A stretch of 22,877 nucleotides of DNA from a virus. The notes beneath the pieces are model-generated. The model was not told where the DNA came from, searched no databases, and saw nothing but the letters and a program-made list of their open reading frames with translations. Each line of letters starts with the position of its first letter. The stretch's first letter is position 1. The stretch spans positions 1 to 22,877 of IMG/VR virus record IMGVR_UViG_3300013137_000102; one strand, 5' to 3'. Made by a program: the position numbers and the translations under genes. Positions 7,878-15,278 of this stretch are shown piece by piece.

Positions 7878-7906
7878 ATTTTAATTATTTTACGAATTTT
7901 ATTTTT

Positions 7907-7914
7907 TATAAATA
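7907..7914 (-). promoter_or_regulatory. TATTTATA late element for the sheath gene
   Basis: Exact motif in the minus direction within ATCTATTTATAAAAAA, 29 bp before the ATG at 7877 and inside the 58-bp gap after the tail terminator gene. Confidence 0.6.
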
Positions 7915-7935
7915 GATAAAAAAAGAGTAAATTGT

Positions 7936-8649
7936 TTAAAGTTCAGAAATTTTAATTGAAATTTTCTTTATTGTATTGACTTTCTCGAAATCAGTAGGGT
8001 CAACTATTTTTCCAAGTACAATTATTGGTACAGAAATTTGATAAATTCTCTCAGTTGTAATATCTTCCACTGCAGATTCATCAACTAATTCCCCCATCTT
8101 TGCAGCAATATCATAACCATTAACTTTTATGTACCCCTGACCATTACAAAATGCCCTGTTCAACATCATTTCATAAAAATCATCAACATCTTCCATATAG
8201 TGGCCAACAAACTTCACATCAAATTCAATATCAACATATGCTGGTTGTGGAATTTTATATAAATCATATCCTTTCAAAGTGCCATCAAATGAAGGAACTT
8301 TAACAAATGTGAACTTTTTTTTATTAGGAACTGTATATTTATTCGGTGCGCTACCGCTTTTTACCGCTGTTCTAATCAATGCAATGAAAGGCCTTCCAAT
8401 TTCTTCGCCACTTTCAGCCCTCATTTCTTTCCAATTCATTTTCCTTTCAGCCCACAATTCTTGCGTAAGATAAATAATTGGAACTCTCCTGGATTGTCCA
8501 TTTTCCATGATAACATGAAAATTTTGACTTTCAATAAACTGCTTAAATCCCATACTCAAATCCTCAATTCCCATCTTTTGTGGTAGAAAATTGTGATTTT
8601 CAAACTGTTTATCTAAATTCTTACCTATGCTCCTTAAAGGTGTACTCAT
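7936..8649 (-). CDS. Tail terminator / sheath stabiliser (T4 gp15-like)
   Basis: 237 residues (T4 gp15 has 272). The visible pattern fits tail completion proteins of contractile phages: RRVPIIYLTQELWAERK near residue 55, RPFIALIRT, a charged PNKKKFTFVKVPSF strand, IPQPAYVDIEFDVKF, the helix MEDVDDFYEMMLNRAF, then GYIKVNGYDI and a final ERIYQISVPIIVLG strand leading to KIVDP. In T4 gp15 caps the tail tube and sheath and joins the tail to the neck. The position between the neck genes and the sheath gene supports this. The closest alternative is a gp3-like tube terminator. A TATTTATA element lies only 9 bp from the start. Confidence 0.7.
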   Translation of the reverse strand: MSTPLRSIGKNLDKQFENHNFLPQKMGIEDLSMGFKQFIESQNFHVIMENGQSRRVPIIYLTQELWAERKMNWKEMRAESGEEIGRPFIALIRTAVKSGSAPNKYTVPNKKKFTFVKVPSFDGTLKGYDLYKIPQPAYVDIEFDVKFVGHYMEDVDDFYEMMLNRAFCNGQGYIKVNGYDIAAKMGELVDESAVEDITTERIYQISVPIIVLGKIVDPTDFEKVNTIKKISIKISEL

Positions 8650-8658
8650 TATTTTTTC

Positions 8659-8666
8659 TATAAATA
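8659..8666 (-). promoter_or_regulatory. TATTTATA late element for the tail terminator gene
   Basis: Exact motif in the minus direction within TTACTATTTATAGAAAAAA, 9 bp before the ATG at 8649. It lies back to back with the plus-strand host-type promoter at 8677-8708. Confidence 0.55.
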
Positions 8667-8676
8667 GTAAAAAATA

Positions 8677-8708
8677 TTTGCATTGTCAGTTTTTTTTTCA
8701 TAGATTTG
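8677..8708 (+). promoter_or_regulatory. Host-type (Bacteroidetes sigma) promoter facing into the gap
   Basis: TTTG (8677-8680) and TAGATTTG (8701-8708) match the Bacteroidetes -33 (TTG/TTTG) and -7 (TANNTTTG) consensus, with a 20-bp spacer that is within the usual 19-21 bp. Transcription would start near 8715 and run rightward, away from the tail terminator gene and antisense to the readthrough from neck 2. No protein-coding frame follows, so it most likely drives the structured RNA described next. Confidence 0.65.
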
Positions 8709-8900
8709 CCATAAATTTTAATCATTATATCAGACGGACAGAAATGCAACACCTGGGTATAATGTAAAGCTCTAAAGGGAAGTCATTGAGCAAGTTGAGA
8801 ATAAAAGGAATAACCAACGACAGGCGGATATATCATCCGAGTGTATTCCAGACCTAACCAGTGATATGATGAGTTAGGGAGCGAAAGGCGGGGGGCGACA

Positions 8901-8925
8901 CCTCAAAAAAAAGTGTTTAACTAAC
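8901..8925 (+). repeat. Direct repeat copy 1 (A8-GTGT core)
   Basis: CCTC, eight A, then GTGTTTAACTAAC. It is near-identical to the copy at 9002-9027, offset by 101 bp, with the long stem 8931-8983 between the two copies. Confidence 0.6.
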
Positions 8926-9001
8926 CGAACAGCTAAGTTCTCAAACTCAAAAAATTTTTTTTGGGTATAGGGGGAACTTAGCTCATGAACGAAAAAGCTA
9001 T

Positions 9002-9027
9002 CCCTAAAAAAAAGTGTATTAAGTAAC
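9002..9027 (+). repeat. Direct repeat copy 2 (A8-GTGT core)
   Basis: CCCT, eight A, then GTGTATTAAGTAAC. It is the second copy of the repeat at 8901-8925. On the minus strand both copies give ACAC followed by eight T. Confidence 0.6.
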
Positions 9028-9078
9028 TCTTATAATAAAAGAAATTTGTAATTAATAAGGGGATTTAACAAATAAAAG

Positions 9079-9645
9079 TTACCTACCTTTCATAACGTCT
9101 TCGTCAACCTCTTTACCCTTTATTGTGATATAGAATCTTCTATCCCCAGCCCATGAATGTTTATTTGAAATTTGGGAATATCCATCATCAGTAATTTCAT
9201 AATATTGCCCCTTATAATTGATATAATCCCCCATCTTGATTTTTGTTATGATAATATTACCGTTTTCTTTTTCTATTAACCCCAATTCCCTAAGTTGCTC
9301 TATGTATATGTGGGCAGTTAGGTTTCCGAAACCTTTTTTAACGAGTCCACCTTTTGCATGATAACTAGGGTCAATAACTTCTACGTTAATTCTTCCAAAT
9401 ATCTCAGTAGGAGGAAAGTAGTGTTTTACTTTGGCTTCGCCATAGAGGGGATGAACTTTCGTCTTGGCATAGTCAATTTTGAATAAAAGGAAACTTGTTT
9501 GCAAAATTCCTTCACTCACTTCTCTACCAGCGTTTGTAAAAAAATTAGCTTCTTTGTCAGAAAAAAATGTTTTTATCCCCTTAACGTCATTAAGGAGTTT
9601 ATTAACATCTTCTTGTTGTTTTCCTATTTCTCTTATATCAGACAT
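9079..9645 (-). CDS. Neck / head-closure protein (T4 gp14-like)
   Basis: 188 residues (T4 gp14 has 256). Features that fit gp14-type neck proteins are a helical N-terminus, FLLFKIDYAKTKVHPLYGEAKVKHYFPP around residues 52-80 (the LYGEAxxKxY stretch is characteristic), INVEVIDPSYHAKGG, a helix YIEQLRELGL, and a closing beta pair MGDYINYKGQYYEITDDG ... GDRRFYITIKGK. The protein would bind the portal-side neck ring and seal the head after packaging, linking to the tail terminator. It starts 6 bp after the neck 1 stop, so the two are translated from one message, although a TATTTATG element inside the end of neck 1 could also start a shorter transcript. Confidence 0.72.
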   Translation of the reverse strand: MSDIREIGKQQEDVNKLLNDVKGIKTFFSDKEANFFTNAGREVSEGILQTSFLLFKIDYAKTKVHPLYGEAKVKHYFPPTEIFGRINVEVIDPSYHAKGGLVKKGFGNLTAHIYIEQLRELGLIEKENGNIIITKIKMGDYINYKGQYYEITDDGYSQISNKHSWAGDRRFYITIKGKEVDEDVMKGR

Positions 9646-9651
9646 AAACTT

Positions 9652-10851
9652 TTACCATAAATATAGACCCATAGGCCCGTAACTCAATGCCTTGTTAACG
9701 TTTTCTTGAATTAAAGCTCTTTTTTCCATAATTTTATCGTAACTTAATTCTTCCAACTGTAATTTAAGTTCTTCTTTTAAATCTTTTTTATCCTCTCTGG
9801 CAGTTGAAATAAGGTCATCTTTATTTAACGTTAATTCAGCATCTGGAATAGGCAGTTGTCCATTAAATTTTCCTCTAATTCCAATGCCCAATAACTCTTT
9901 TGCAAGTGCCTGGGCATATTTTTTTACCCATGTTTGTGCCACAGAATTAAGCTGCATGTAGGAAATATAATTAAGTTTTGCGTCAGCTGGGGAAGAAATT
10001 AAGCCATTTCCTTGTTTTCCTTGTGCAATTTGTTCTTGCGTATACCCCGTCCATCCTGGATTTGCTGTATTTGCAGAAAAGTCGGTATTTCCATAGTTTC
10101 CAGCTCTATCATAATAACAATAAAACACAGTTCCTGGAGTACCAGCCCCACCACCAATTCCGCCAGCATTTACGCCAGCATATCCTTCATTTGGTCTTGG
10201 GATTGGATAAAGCGTTAAAACTTTTGTCCCGTTTGCCCCAGGTCTTAAGAGATATGAATATTCTGAACCCCTTACTCTATTTCTTAATTCAGCAGCTTGA
10301 GCAGTCATAATGGTGTCAAAAACTGGCATTACATGATAAAGCGTGTGTCCAGCAAATGAAGCTCCAAACTCAGAAAAAGCGATATTAGTATTTGCAAACG
10401 GGTCCAACCCGAAAAGGTTGATAAATGAAGGAGTAAACCATAAAACATCATTGACTTCACGATTAGCTGGAATTATATAATTTTGCGTTCCAGCCGTTAA
10501 AGATATACCTTCTGTTTTTAATTCTCTTGTTCCATTTGCTCCAAGCCCAGCCTGTTCTGCTATAGCTTTTCCAAAACTTTGTTCAAAATATAAACTATTT
10601 GAAACATATTTTAATGTAAAATCCATGTCAGATGGAAGTCCCAACATTTCTCCTAGTCTATTTGTAAGAACCCAATTGTTTATGTAGGTAGAATATTCTT
10701 CTATGGATTCACAGATACATTCCTCTATCTGTTCATCTAATAACTCGACCCGCATTACAGGCGCACCTATTTTTCTCCTTATCCTATTAAGGAGAGCTGT
10801 CTTGTCTTCTTGAGACATTCCAGAAAGGCATCTCTCTGTACAAAATGACAT
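9652..10851 (-). CDS. Neck protein 1 / portal adaptor (T4 gp13-like)
   Basis: 399 residues (T4 gp13 has 309). The N-terminal helical pattern is clear: DKTALLNRIRRKIGAPVMRVELLDEQ (17-42) then IEECICESIEEYSTYINNW, the hallmark of gp13-type adaptors (R-x-x-G-A-P-V-x-x-V-E-L-x-D-x-Q). Near the C-terminus WVKKYAQALAKELLG and RGKF (about 326-329) are the second conserved block, followed by a long charged helix. Between them lie a beta domain and a Gly-rich stretch around 228-245 that is not in the minimal family and may be an insertion. The protein joins the portal ring and receives gp14. It has no TATTTATA motif; it is probably read through from the 95-residue gene 24 bp upstream. Its last codons contain the late element for neck 2. 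Confidence 0.8.
   Translation of the reverse strand: MSFCTERCLSGMSQEDKTALLNRIRRKIGAPVMRVELLDEQIEECICESIEEYSTYINNWVLTNRLGEMLGLPSDMDFTLKYVSNSLYFEQSFGKAIAEQAGLGANGTRELKTEGISLTAGTQNYIIPANREVNDVLWFTPSFINLFGLDPFANTNIAFSEFGASFAGHTLYHVMPVFDTIMTAQAAELRNRVRGSEYSYLLRPGANGTKVLTLYPIPRPNEGYAGVNAGGIGGGAGTPGTVFYCYYDRAGNYGNTDFSANTANPGWTGYTQEQIAQGKQGNGLISSPADAKLNYISYMQLNSVAQTWVKKYAQALAKELLGIGIRGKFNGQLPIPDAELTLNKDDLISTAREDKKDLKEELKLQLEELSYDKIMEKRALIQENVNKALSYGPMGLYLW
9656..9663 (-). promoter_or_regulatory. TATTTATA-type late element (variant TATTTATG) inside the end of neck 1
   Basis: In the minus direction the bases CTATATTTATGG encode the last Leu-Tyr-Leu-Trp of neck 1 and lie 10 bp before the neck 2 ATG. 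It matches the motif in seven of eight bases, so coding constraint and signal overlap. Confidence 0.4.
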
Positions 10852-10875
10852 AATTGTATCTGTTAAAAGTTAATA

Positions 10876-11163
10876 TTATCTGTAATATGGTGGTTGATTA
10901 CTTGGGGCATATTGTGGTTTAAAACCAACAAATTCTCCAGAAGCCACATTACATGCTCCTACTAAAATATTCATTGATTGACCAGCTGTTGCAGACCAAG
11001 TAAAAGAATCACCGCCACCCAAAGGTGTTATTGTTATATCACCATCAGCTAAACAAAAAATTTGATGAACTGTAGATGCTGTTATACCATTTCCCAGGTC
11101 TCCTATTGCATAAGAACCAACAGGAAGATGTTTTGCTGAATAATTTGAATTAAAAAATGCCAT
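10876..11163 (-). CDS. Small beta-rich virion protein after the capsid gene (possible capsid decoration)
   Basis: 95 residues, beta-rich and glycine/serine/threonine-rich, with few charged residues: VHQIFCLADGDITITPLGGGDSFTWSATAGQSMNILVG is a run of short strands and turns, and the C-terminus is Pro/Tyr-rich (QPPYYR). No signal peptide. The length, fold style and place just after the major capsid gene resemble small decoration or head-associated proteins, but no family can be named. A TATTTATA element lies 14 bp upstream and a terminator separates it from the capsid gene side, so it heads its own unit and probably carries neck 1 and neck 2 with it. Confidence 0.6.
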   Translation of the reverse strand: MAFFNSNYSAKHLPVGSYAIGDLGNGITASTVHQIFCLADGDITITPLGGGDSFTWSATAGQSMNILVGACNVASGEFVGFKPQYAPSNQPPYYR

Positions 11164-11177
11164 AGTCTAAGTTTTTT

Positions 11178-11185
11178 TATAAATA
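11178..11185 (-). promoter_or_regulatory. TATTTATA late element for the 95-residue protein
   Basis: Exact motif in the minus direction within AACTATTTATAAAAAAAC, 14 bp before the ATG at 11163 and just past the capsid gene terminator. Confidence 0.6.
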
Positions 11186-11221
11186 GTTATAAAATCTAAA
11201 AGATTTACAAAAAAATAAAAT

Positions 11222-11246
11222 AAAAAAGGGGCTGAAATTCAGCCCC
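11222..11246 (-). terminator. Intrinsic terminator of the capsid transcript
   Basis: GGGGCTGAA (11228-11236) and TTCAGCCCC (11238-11246) form a near-perfect palindrome with a one-base centre. On the minus strand it is followed by six T (11227-11222). It begins 22 bp after the capsid stop codon. Confidence 0.85.
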
Positions 11247-11268
11247 CGTTTTATCGTTCCGAGTAGGA

Positions 11269-12957
11269 TTAGTACTGGTTGATGTTGTCAATGTAGATAA
11301 CTGCATAGAAACGGTTGTTAACCATTTTCTTTGCGTAACGAGTCATGATACCTTTACGAGGTGTGAAGTCGTTAGGGTCAGTGATTGTTTGAGTCAACTG
11401 CAATGGAATGTAAGGTGCATAGATGTAACCTGCTTCGAGGAAGGTGTTACCTTTATGTCCTAAGATGATTAACTGAGCTGGTAAATAAGGGTCTTTGTAT
11501 ACAATGTAACGTGAACCTAAGTTACCGATTTTTTCAACGCCAAGGTTGTACTTTTCACTTTCTGGTGAAGCTGAAGTATCAACGTGGAAATATTCGAGGT
11601 CGTCAAAAATTGCTCCTGCTTCAGCTGAACAAACTACCCAGTTTGCACCACCACGAAGAGTTGCTTTGTGGATTTGAGCTGAAAGCTCGTTAATTCTTGT
11701 AATAAGTGTTTGGTTCCAGTCTTTTTGAGTTCCAAAGAAGTTAGCGTTGTTAGCTAAACCTTGGTAATCCCAACGAGCTCTGAAAGGAGCCTGGTTAGCA
11801 ATGTCAATGATGATTTCTCTGTCAATTTCAGCAGCAACGTGCTCTGACAAAAGAGCTGTTAATTCAGCTTCAGCATCAATTGAATGGTAAGCTTCGAGGT
11901 CTTGTGCTAATTCTGGAGTCCAGTGTGCACGTAATTTTCTTGTAATTGTGTTAACAGTTACAGATGAGAATCTCAATGTGATTTCAGCCATTTCTGACTG
12001 ACCTTCAAGGTTATTGTAGATTTCAAATGCTACGTTAAATTCAATTGGGTTTGAACCGTAGAATGTTCCTGCGCCGTCATTCAACATTAAATAGTTGAAA
12101 TCAGTACCAATAACAGAAGCTGGTCTTAAATCAAAAATAACTTTTGCTTGGCTGTTAGCAAACATGTCTTCAGTCCAATTTTGCATTTGTGAAAAATAAG
12201 GAATGCTTCCATTTTGTGGTACAATAAGAATGTTCTGTGAACCTGCACTGTAATAAATAGCAGTGTGAGCTGAGAACCTTACTGTTGCACTTGACTGTTG
12301 TTTGTGAACATCAAAGTTAACATTAGTTCCGTCAGATAAACTAACTGTAGCTGCAGCAAGACCATTAGCAAAGCTGCTTCCAAGCACTGTACTAACTGTA
12401 ACACCTGCAATAGTTTCGCCAGTACCAAATGATAAGTCGAAACCACGGTTGTTGTAAAATCTTTCATAAGCAGTTGTGTCAGCAAAGTTAGGTCCTTGTT
12501 GTCCATTTGCAGTGTTTGAAGGAGCAACTTTCTGAGTGTTCTGCCCAATGAATTGTTGTTCGTGAGTTTTTCCCCACTGTTGTGTGTTGTCGCTGTTTGG
12601 AGTTGATGTACCGTCAGCTCTGTAAGATACTCTAGCATCCATATAGAATAAAAGTCCTGAAGGAAGTGCTAAAGGCTGTACTGAAACGATTTCGTTAGCT
12701 AAAAGACGAGAGAAAACCCTACGTACAATTGGGAAAGCTACTGTATCGAATCTACCAGCTGAAGCATCCAAAGTAACCTCATTCAACATGTGGTGTGCTT
12801 GGTTTTCCAAAAGCTGTGCAATGTTAGTTTTCTTCATACCCTGAAGGTTTTCAAGAAGACCAGATTCACTCCAGTTTCTAACGATTGCTTTTCTTTGTTC
12901 GGCAAGGTCTTTAAATACTGTAAGACCTACTTTTCCGCTGTTTAATAATTCACTCAT
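11269..12957 (-). CDS. Major capsid protein (T4 gp23-like)
   Basis: 562 residues (T4 gp23 precursor has 521). The N-terminal block is diagnostic: WSESGLLENLQG (29-40), IAQLLENQAHHMLNE (46-60), then FDTVAFPIVRRVFSRLLANEIVSVQPLALPSGLLFYMD (about 70-107), the gp23 pattern of LLENQA and the VRRVF...ANEIVxVQP..xPxGLxF stretch. The middle contains a roughly 130-residue less conserved insertion, and the C-terminus has the HK97-fold P-domain and the closing RYAKKMVNNRFYAVIYIDNI. A cleavage site for the gp21-like protease (L/I-x-E) is plausible after LNE at 58-60. Arginine CGT codons are commoner here than in its neighbours, which fits a very highly expressed gene. TATTTATA lies 37 bp upstream and a strong terminator 22 bp downstream. 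Confidence 0.95.
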   Translation of the reverse strand: MSELLNSGKVGLTVFKDLAEQRKAIVRNWSESGLLENLQGMKKTNIAQLLENQAHHMLNEVTLDASAGRFDTVAFPIVRRVFSRLLANEIVSVQPLALPSGLLFYMDARVSYRADGTSTPNSDNTQQWGKTHEQQFIGQNTQKVAPSNTANGQQGPNFADTTAYERFYNNRGFDLSFGTGETIAGVTVSTVLGSSFANGLAAATVSLSDGTNVNFDVHKQQSSATVRFSAHTAIYYSAGSQNILIVPQNGSIPYFSQMQNWTEDMFANSQAKVIFDLRPASVIGTDFNYLMLNDGAGTFYGSNPIEFNVAFEIYNNLEGQSEMAEITLRFSSVTVNTITRKLRAHWTPELAQDLEAYHSIDAEAELTALLSEHVAAEIDREIIIDIANQAPFRARWDYQGLANNANFFGTQKDWNQTLITRINELSAQIHKATLRGGANWVVCSAEAGAIFDDLEYFHVDTSASPESEKYNLGVEKIGNLGSRYIVYKDPYLPAQLIILGHKGNTFLEAGYIYAPYIPLQLTQTITDPNDFTPRKGIMTRYAKKMVNNRFYAVIYIDNINQY

Positions 12958-12994
12958 AGTTAATTTTTTATTTTTTTATTGTTTGTTTGAAAAC

Positions 12995-13002
12995 TATAAA
13001 TA
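12995..13002 (-). promoter_or_regulatory. TATTTATA late element for the capsid gene
   Basis: Exact motif in the minus direction within TAACTATTTATAGTTTTC, 37 bp before the ATG at 12957 and immediately after the scaffold stop. It allows the capsid gene to be expressed apart from scaffold. Confidence 0.6.
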
Positions 13003-13019
13003 GTTAGAAATTTTTAAAA

Positions 13020-14462
13020 TTATATATAGTCTTCATTTTTTTCGATTCCTGCAAGAACTTTTCTGCGTTTCATTTCAGAACTTTCATACACTACTTCTTT
13101 AGCTTTCACTGTGTTAGTAGCGGGTGTTTTAATTTTTGAAACATTGCCTTTATTTACAGAAATTTTATTTTCTTCTAAAATTTTGTTGTAAAGTTTCTTT
13201 GCTTCATCTACAGTCTGAGTTTTGTCAAATTCTTCTGCAATTCTAGTTTTGTCAGTAGTAGATAATCCACCACTAGCAAAAATCTTATTTGCATAAGCTA
13301 ATTTTGCATTGAAAGTCTGCATTTCATCGAATTGTTTTCTTAAATCTTTAAAGGATTCTTGGTAATTTTTAATAACTTCACCAAGTTCTTTATTAGATTC
13401 TGTTAAACGTTTGTTTTCCTTTAATAGCTCGTCTACTTTAGACTCATATTGAGCTTTTTGTTTATTTATAGATTCCTTCAAGTTTGGAGTGCCTTCTCTT
13501 GGCTCTAATCCCAAACGATTGCTGGCATTTCTTAATATTTTTCCTTGGCCTTTCATTTCATCAAGTTCTTCTTCAACTTCAGTTTCTTTTGCTGAAGGAA
13601 TATCAAATGTTGGAAGGTCTTTTTTCCAATCTTTCTTTTCTCTTGAGATGTCTCCCAATGCCTGTAACATAGCTTCTGGGTCATCTTCAATTTCTATATA
13701 GTCTTTTGATTTTTCTGGAATTTCAAACTCAAACATAGCTTCGTCTGTTCCTTTTCCCATTCCACATTCATTTATTTCATCCAAAGAGAATTCTAAAAGT
13801 TCATCTTCCTGAACTGGTGCTGCTGGTGCAGGTGCTGGAGCAGGTGCTGGAGTTACTGCAGTATCTGTTGGAGCTGCTGCTGTTTCATCATCAATATAAT
13901 CTACGTCTACTCCTTGTTCTGTTCCAATTTCTTCACCACTTACTTTTTTATCAATTATTTTATCAATAAGTTGTGCAAGTTCTAAAACATCACTATCAAC
14001 AGGAGGAGCTGTTTCATCTGTTGGTGCCTCTGCTGGTATTTCAGCTGTGGCTTCTGGTACTGCAGGAACGTCTGTTGATGGTGCTTCTGGAGCTGCTACT
14101 GGAGCTGCTTCTGAAACAGAGGTTTGTTCTAATGTTATCATTTCATCTATATTTTTTTCAATTTCAATTTCTTCTTCATCATTATTGTCGAAATGTGTTT
14201 CGTCACCTTCTGCATCATGAGTTGTAATATCTTCAACTTCAACTTCACCATCATTGGTTAATTCAACAACTTTTTCATCTTTTGTCACAGTAGTGTTGCC
14301 TTCATCATCAACTTCAACCGATAAAGATTCCTTTAAAATCTTGTCAATTTTATCGTTAACTTCGCTTTCGAATTCCTTCTTAGCAGCTTCTGTTGCAAAT
14401 TTTTTAATTTGTTCAAAATTTGCTTTAGCTTCCTCTAATGATGTCTTTTTTATATTGTCCAT
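13020..14462 (-). CDS. Prohead scaffold / core protein (T4 gp22-like)
   Basis: 480 residues, much longer than T4 gp22 (269). It is strongly acidic, with runs such as NNDEEEIEIEK. An Ala-Pro-rich linker follows (about 115-160 and APAPAPAPAAP near 215), probably disordered. The C-terminal third holds a predicted coiled coil (about 325-395: KAQYESKVDELLKENKRLTE and following heptads), then KLAYANKIF, a short conserved-looking segment of scaffold C-termini, and basic residues KRRK near the end that could contact the capsid protein. The position between protease and capsid genes is the T4 order 21-22-23. It builds the internal core that shapes the prohead and is then removed by the protease. The long acidic and Pro-Ala insertion is unusual. 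Confidence 0.85.
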   Translation of the reverse strand: MDNIKKTSLEEAKANFEQIKKFATEAAKKEFESEVNDKIDKILKESLSVEVDDEGNTTVTKDEKVVELTNDGEVEVEDITTHDAEGDETHFDNNDEEEIEIEKNIDEMITLEQTSVSEAAPVAAPEAPSTDVPAVPEATAEIPAEAPTDETAPPVDSDVLELAQLIDKIIDKKVSGEEIGTEQGVDVDYIDDETAAAPTDTAVTPAPAPAPAPAAPVQEDELLEFSLDEINECGMGKGTDEAMFEFEIPEKSKDYIEIEDDPEAMLQALGDISREKKDWKKDLPTFDIPSAKETEVEEELDEMKGQGKILRNASNRLGLEPREGTPNLKESINKQKAQYESKVDELLKENKRLTESNKELGEVIKNYQESFKDLRKQFDEMQTFNAKLAYANKIFASGGLSTTDKTRIAEEFDKTQTVDEAKKLYNKILEENKISVNKGNVSKIKTPATNTVKAKEVVYESSEMKRRKVLAGIEKNEDYI

Positions 14463-14485
14463 AGGTTTATTCTTTTAGACTTTTT

Positions 14486-14493
14486 CATAAATA
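14486..14493 (-). promoter_or_regulatory. TATTTATA-type late element (variant TATTTATG) for the scaffold gene
   Basis: TCATATTTATGAAAAA in the minus direction, 23 bp before the ATG at 14462. It sits in a small perfect inverted repeat (TTTTTCATA/TATGAAAAA on the plus strand). Confidence 0.45.
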
Positions 14494-14522
14494 TGAAAAA
14501 AAATGTAAAAATTAATTTTTGA

Positions 14523-15260
14523 TTATATTTTTTTCCAAAATTCGTTATTTGATAATTCAGAAAGTTTTTTATATCCCTCGCACATACAATTTTTAGTTGT
14601 AATTATCTGTGGTTTTTCTGGAGTAATAATACTTGACTCATTAACCATGTCTGCCATTTTGCAAACTCCATTTTCACATATCCATTTAATTTTTCTGTAT
14701 TGTTGTTCAGTAATTGGAGTAAGTCCCCAACTTTTTTCTTCTTTAAATAAGTATGCTCCAGGAGTGGATGGGGATGAAACAAAGTCGAAAGCAATTAATT
14801 CAAAATCGCTTTGTACAATATCTTCACCTTTTACAGTTTTTACAGAACCAACGCCCCTGGAAGAAATTCCAAGCATGACATTACTTTTTAATAATCCCCT
14901 AAGTCTTCTTGCGTCATCGCAATCTGGGTCCAAAAGTTCAACTTTTCCATATAATTCTTCACCCTGCCACCACATGTCAATTACTTTATGTGAAGATTGT
15001 CTTAAACTAACAACGGCACTATCTGGATGGTCTAATTCTCCAAGAGCACGACCTTCTTCAACAGCTTCCATATATTTAGTTGCCTCTCTTCTGAGAATAT
15101 CATATGGATAAACCCTGCCATTTCTATTAAGAGTATTTGCTTTTTGAAGAATACCACTTAATACAATAGGTTCATTTCTTTCTACTGCTTCCTTAATAAG
15201 TTTAACATCTGGTCTGAACCTATAAAACTCTCTAATAATATAATATTGATTTTGTGCCAT
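14523..15260 (-). CDS. Prohead maturation protease (T4 gp21-like)
   Basis: 245 residues (T4 gp21 has 212). The sequence shows LSGILQKANTLNRNGRVYP (34-52), then GRALGELDHPD (70-80) with the catalytic His at 78, a strand-helix block HKVIDMWWQGEELYGKVELL, and GISSRGVGS (131-139) with the nucleophile serine at 133 or 134. This is the His/Ser arrangement of the herpesvirus-assemblin-like proteases of T4-type phages. It digests the scaffold and trims the capsid protein N-terminus before DNA packaging. The C-terminal 60 residues (several Cys, e.g. WICENGVCKMAD and NCMCEGYKK) are additional. It has no TATTTATA motif and starts 18 bp after the stop of the small basic protein, so it is in the same operon as that gene. 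Confidence 0.92.
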   Translation of the reverse strand: MAQNQYYIIREFYRFRPDVKLIKEAVERNEPIVLSGILQKANTLNRNGRVYPYDILRREATKYMEAVEEGRALGELDHPDSAVVSLRQSSHKVIDMWWQGEELYGKVELLDPDCDDARRLRGLLKSNVMLGISSRGVGSVKTVKGEDIVQSDFELIAFDFVSSPSTPGAYLFKEEKSWGLTPITEQQYRKIKWICENGVCKMADMVNESSIITPEKPQIITTKNCMCEGYKKLSELSNNEFWKKI

Positions 15261-15278
15261 ATAATTTATTTAAAGCAA

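Larger units (their letters stand above)
8715..9040 (+). ncRNA. Candidate structured non-coding RNA, family unknown
   Basis: No convincing reading frame is present in this 429-bp gap. Read on the plus strand it forms a series of stems: GCTC/GAGC (8769-8772, 8788-8791); GGAATA/TATTCC (8808-8813, 8844-8849) enclosing CGGAT/ATCCG (8825-8829, 8835-8839); CCTAAC/GTTAGG (8853-8858, 8873-8878); and a 10-bp perfect stem AGCTAAGTTC/GAACTTAGCT (8931-8940, 8974-8983), extendable to 12 bp. Purine-rich stretches such as GAATAAAAGG lie between stems, and the G content is well above the surroundings. The start near 8715 follows from the promoter at 8677-8708; the 3' end is unclear because no hairpin-plus-T-run terminator is visible. 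I do not recognise tRNA, tmRNA, RNase P or a group I or II intron core. A mobile-element guide RNA or an intron relic remains possible. Confidence 0.5.

Noticed and set aside
8715-9040. Group I or group II self-splicing intron
   Set aside because: The gap is not inside a coding sequence on either strand, and I could not find a domain V-like hairpin or the P7/R-S core sequences. A degraded relic is not excluded.
14647-15111. Plus-strand 154-codon frame opposite the protease gene
   Set aside because: It is antisense to a gene with intact catalytic motifs and has no recognisable product.
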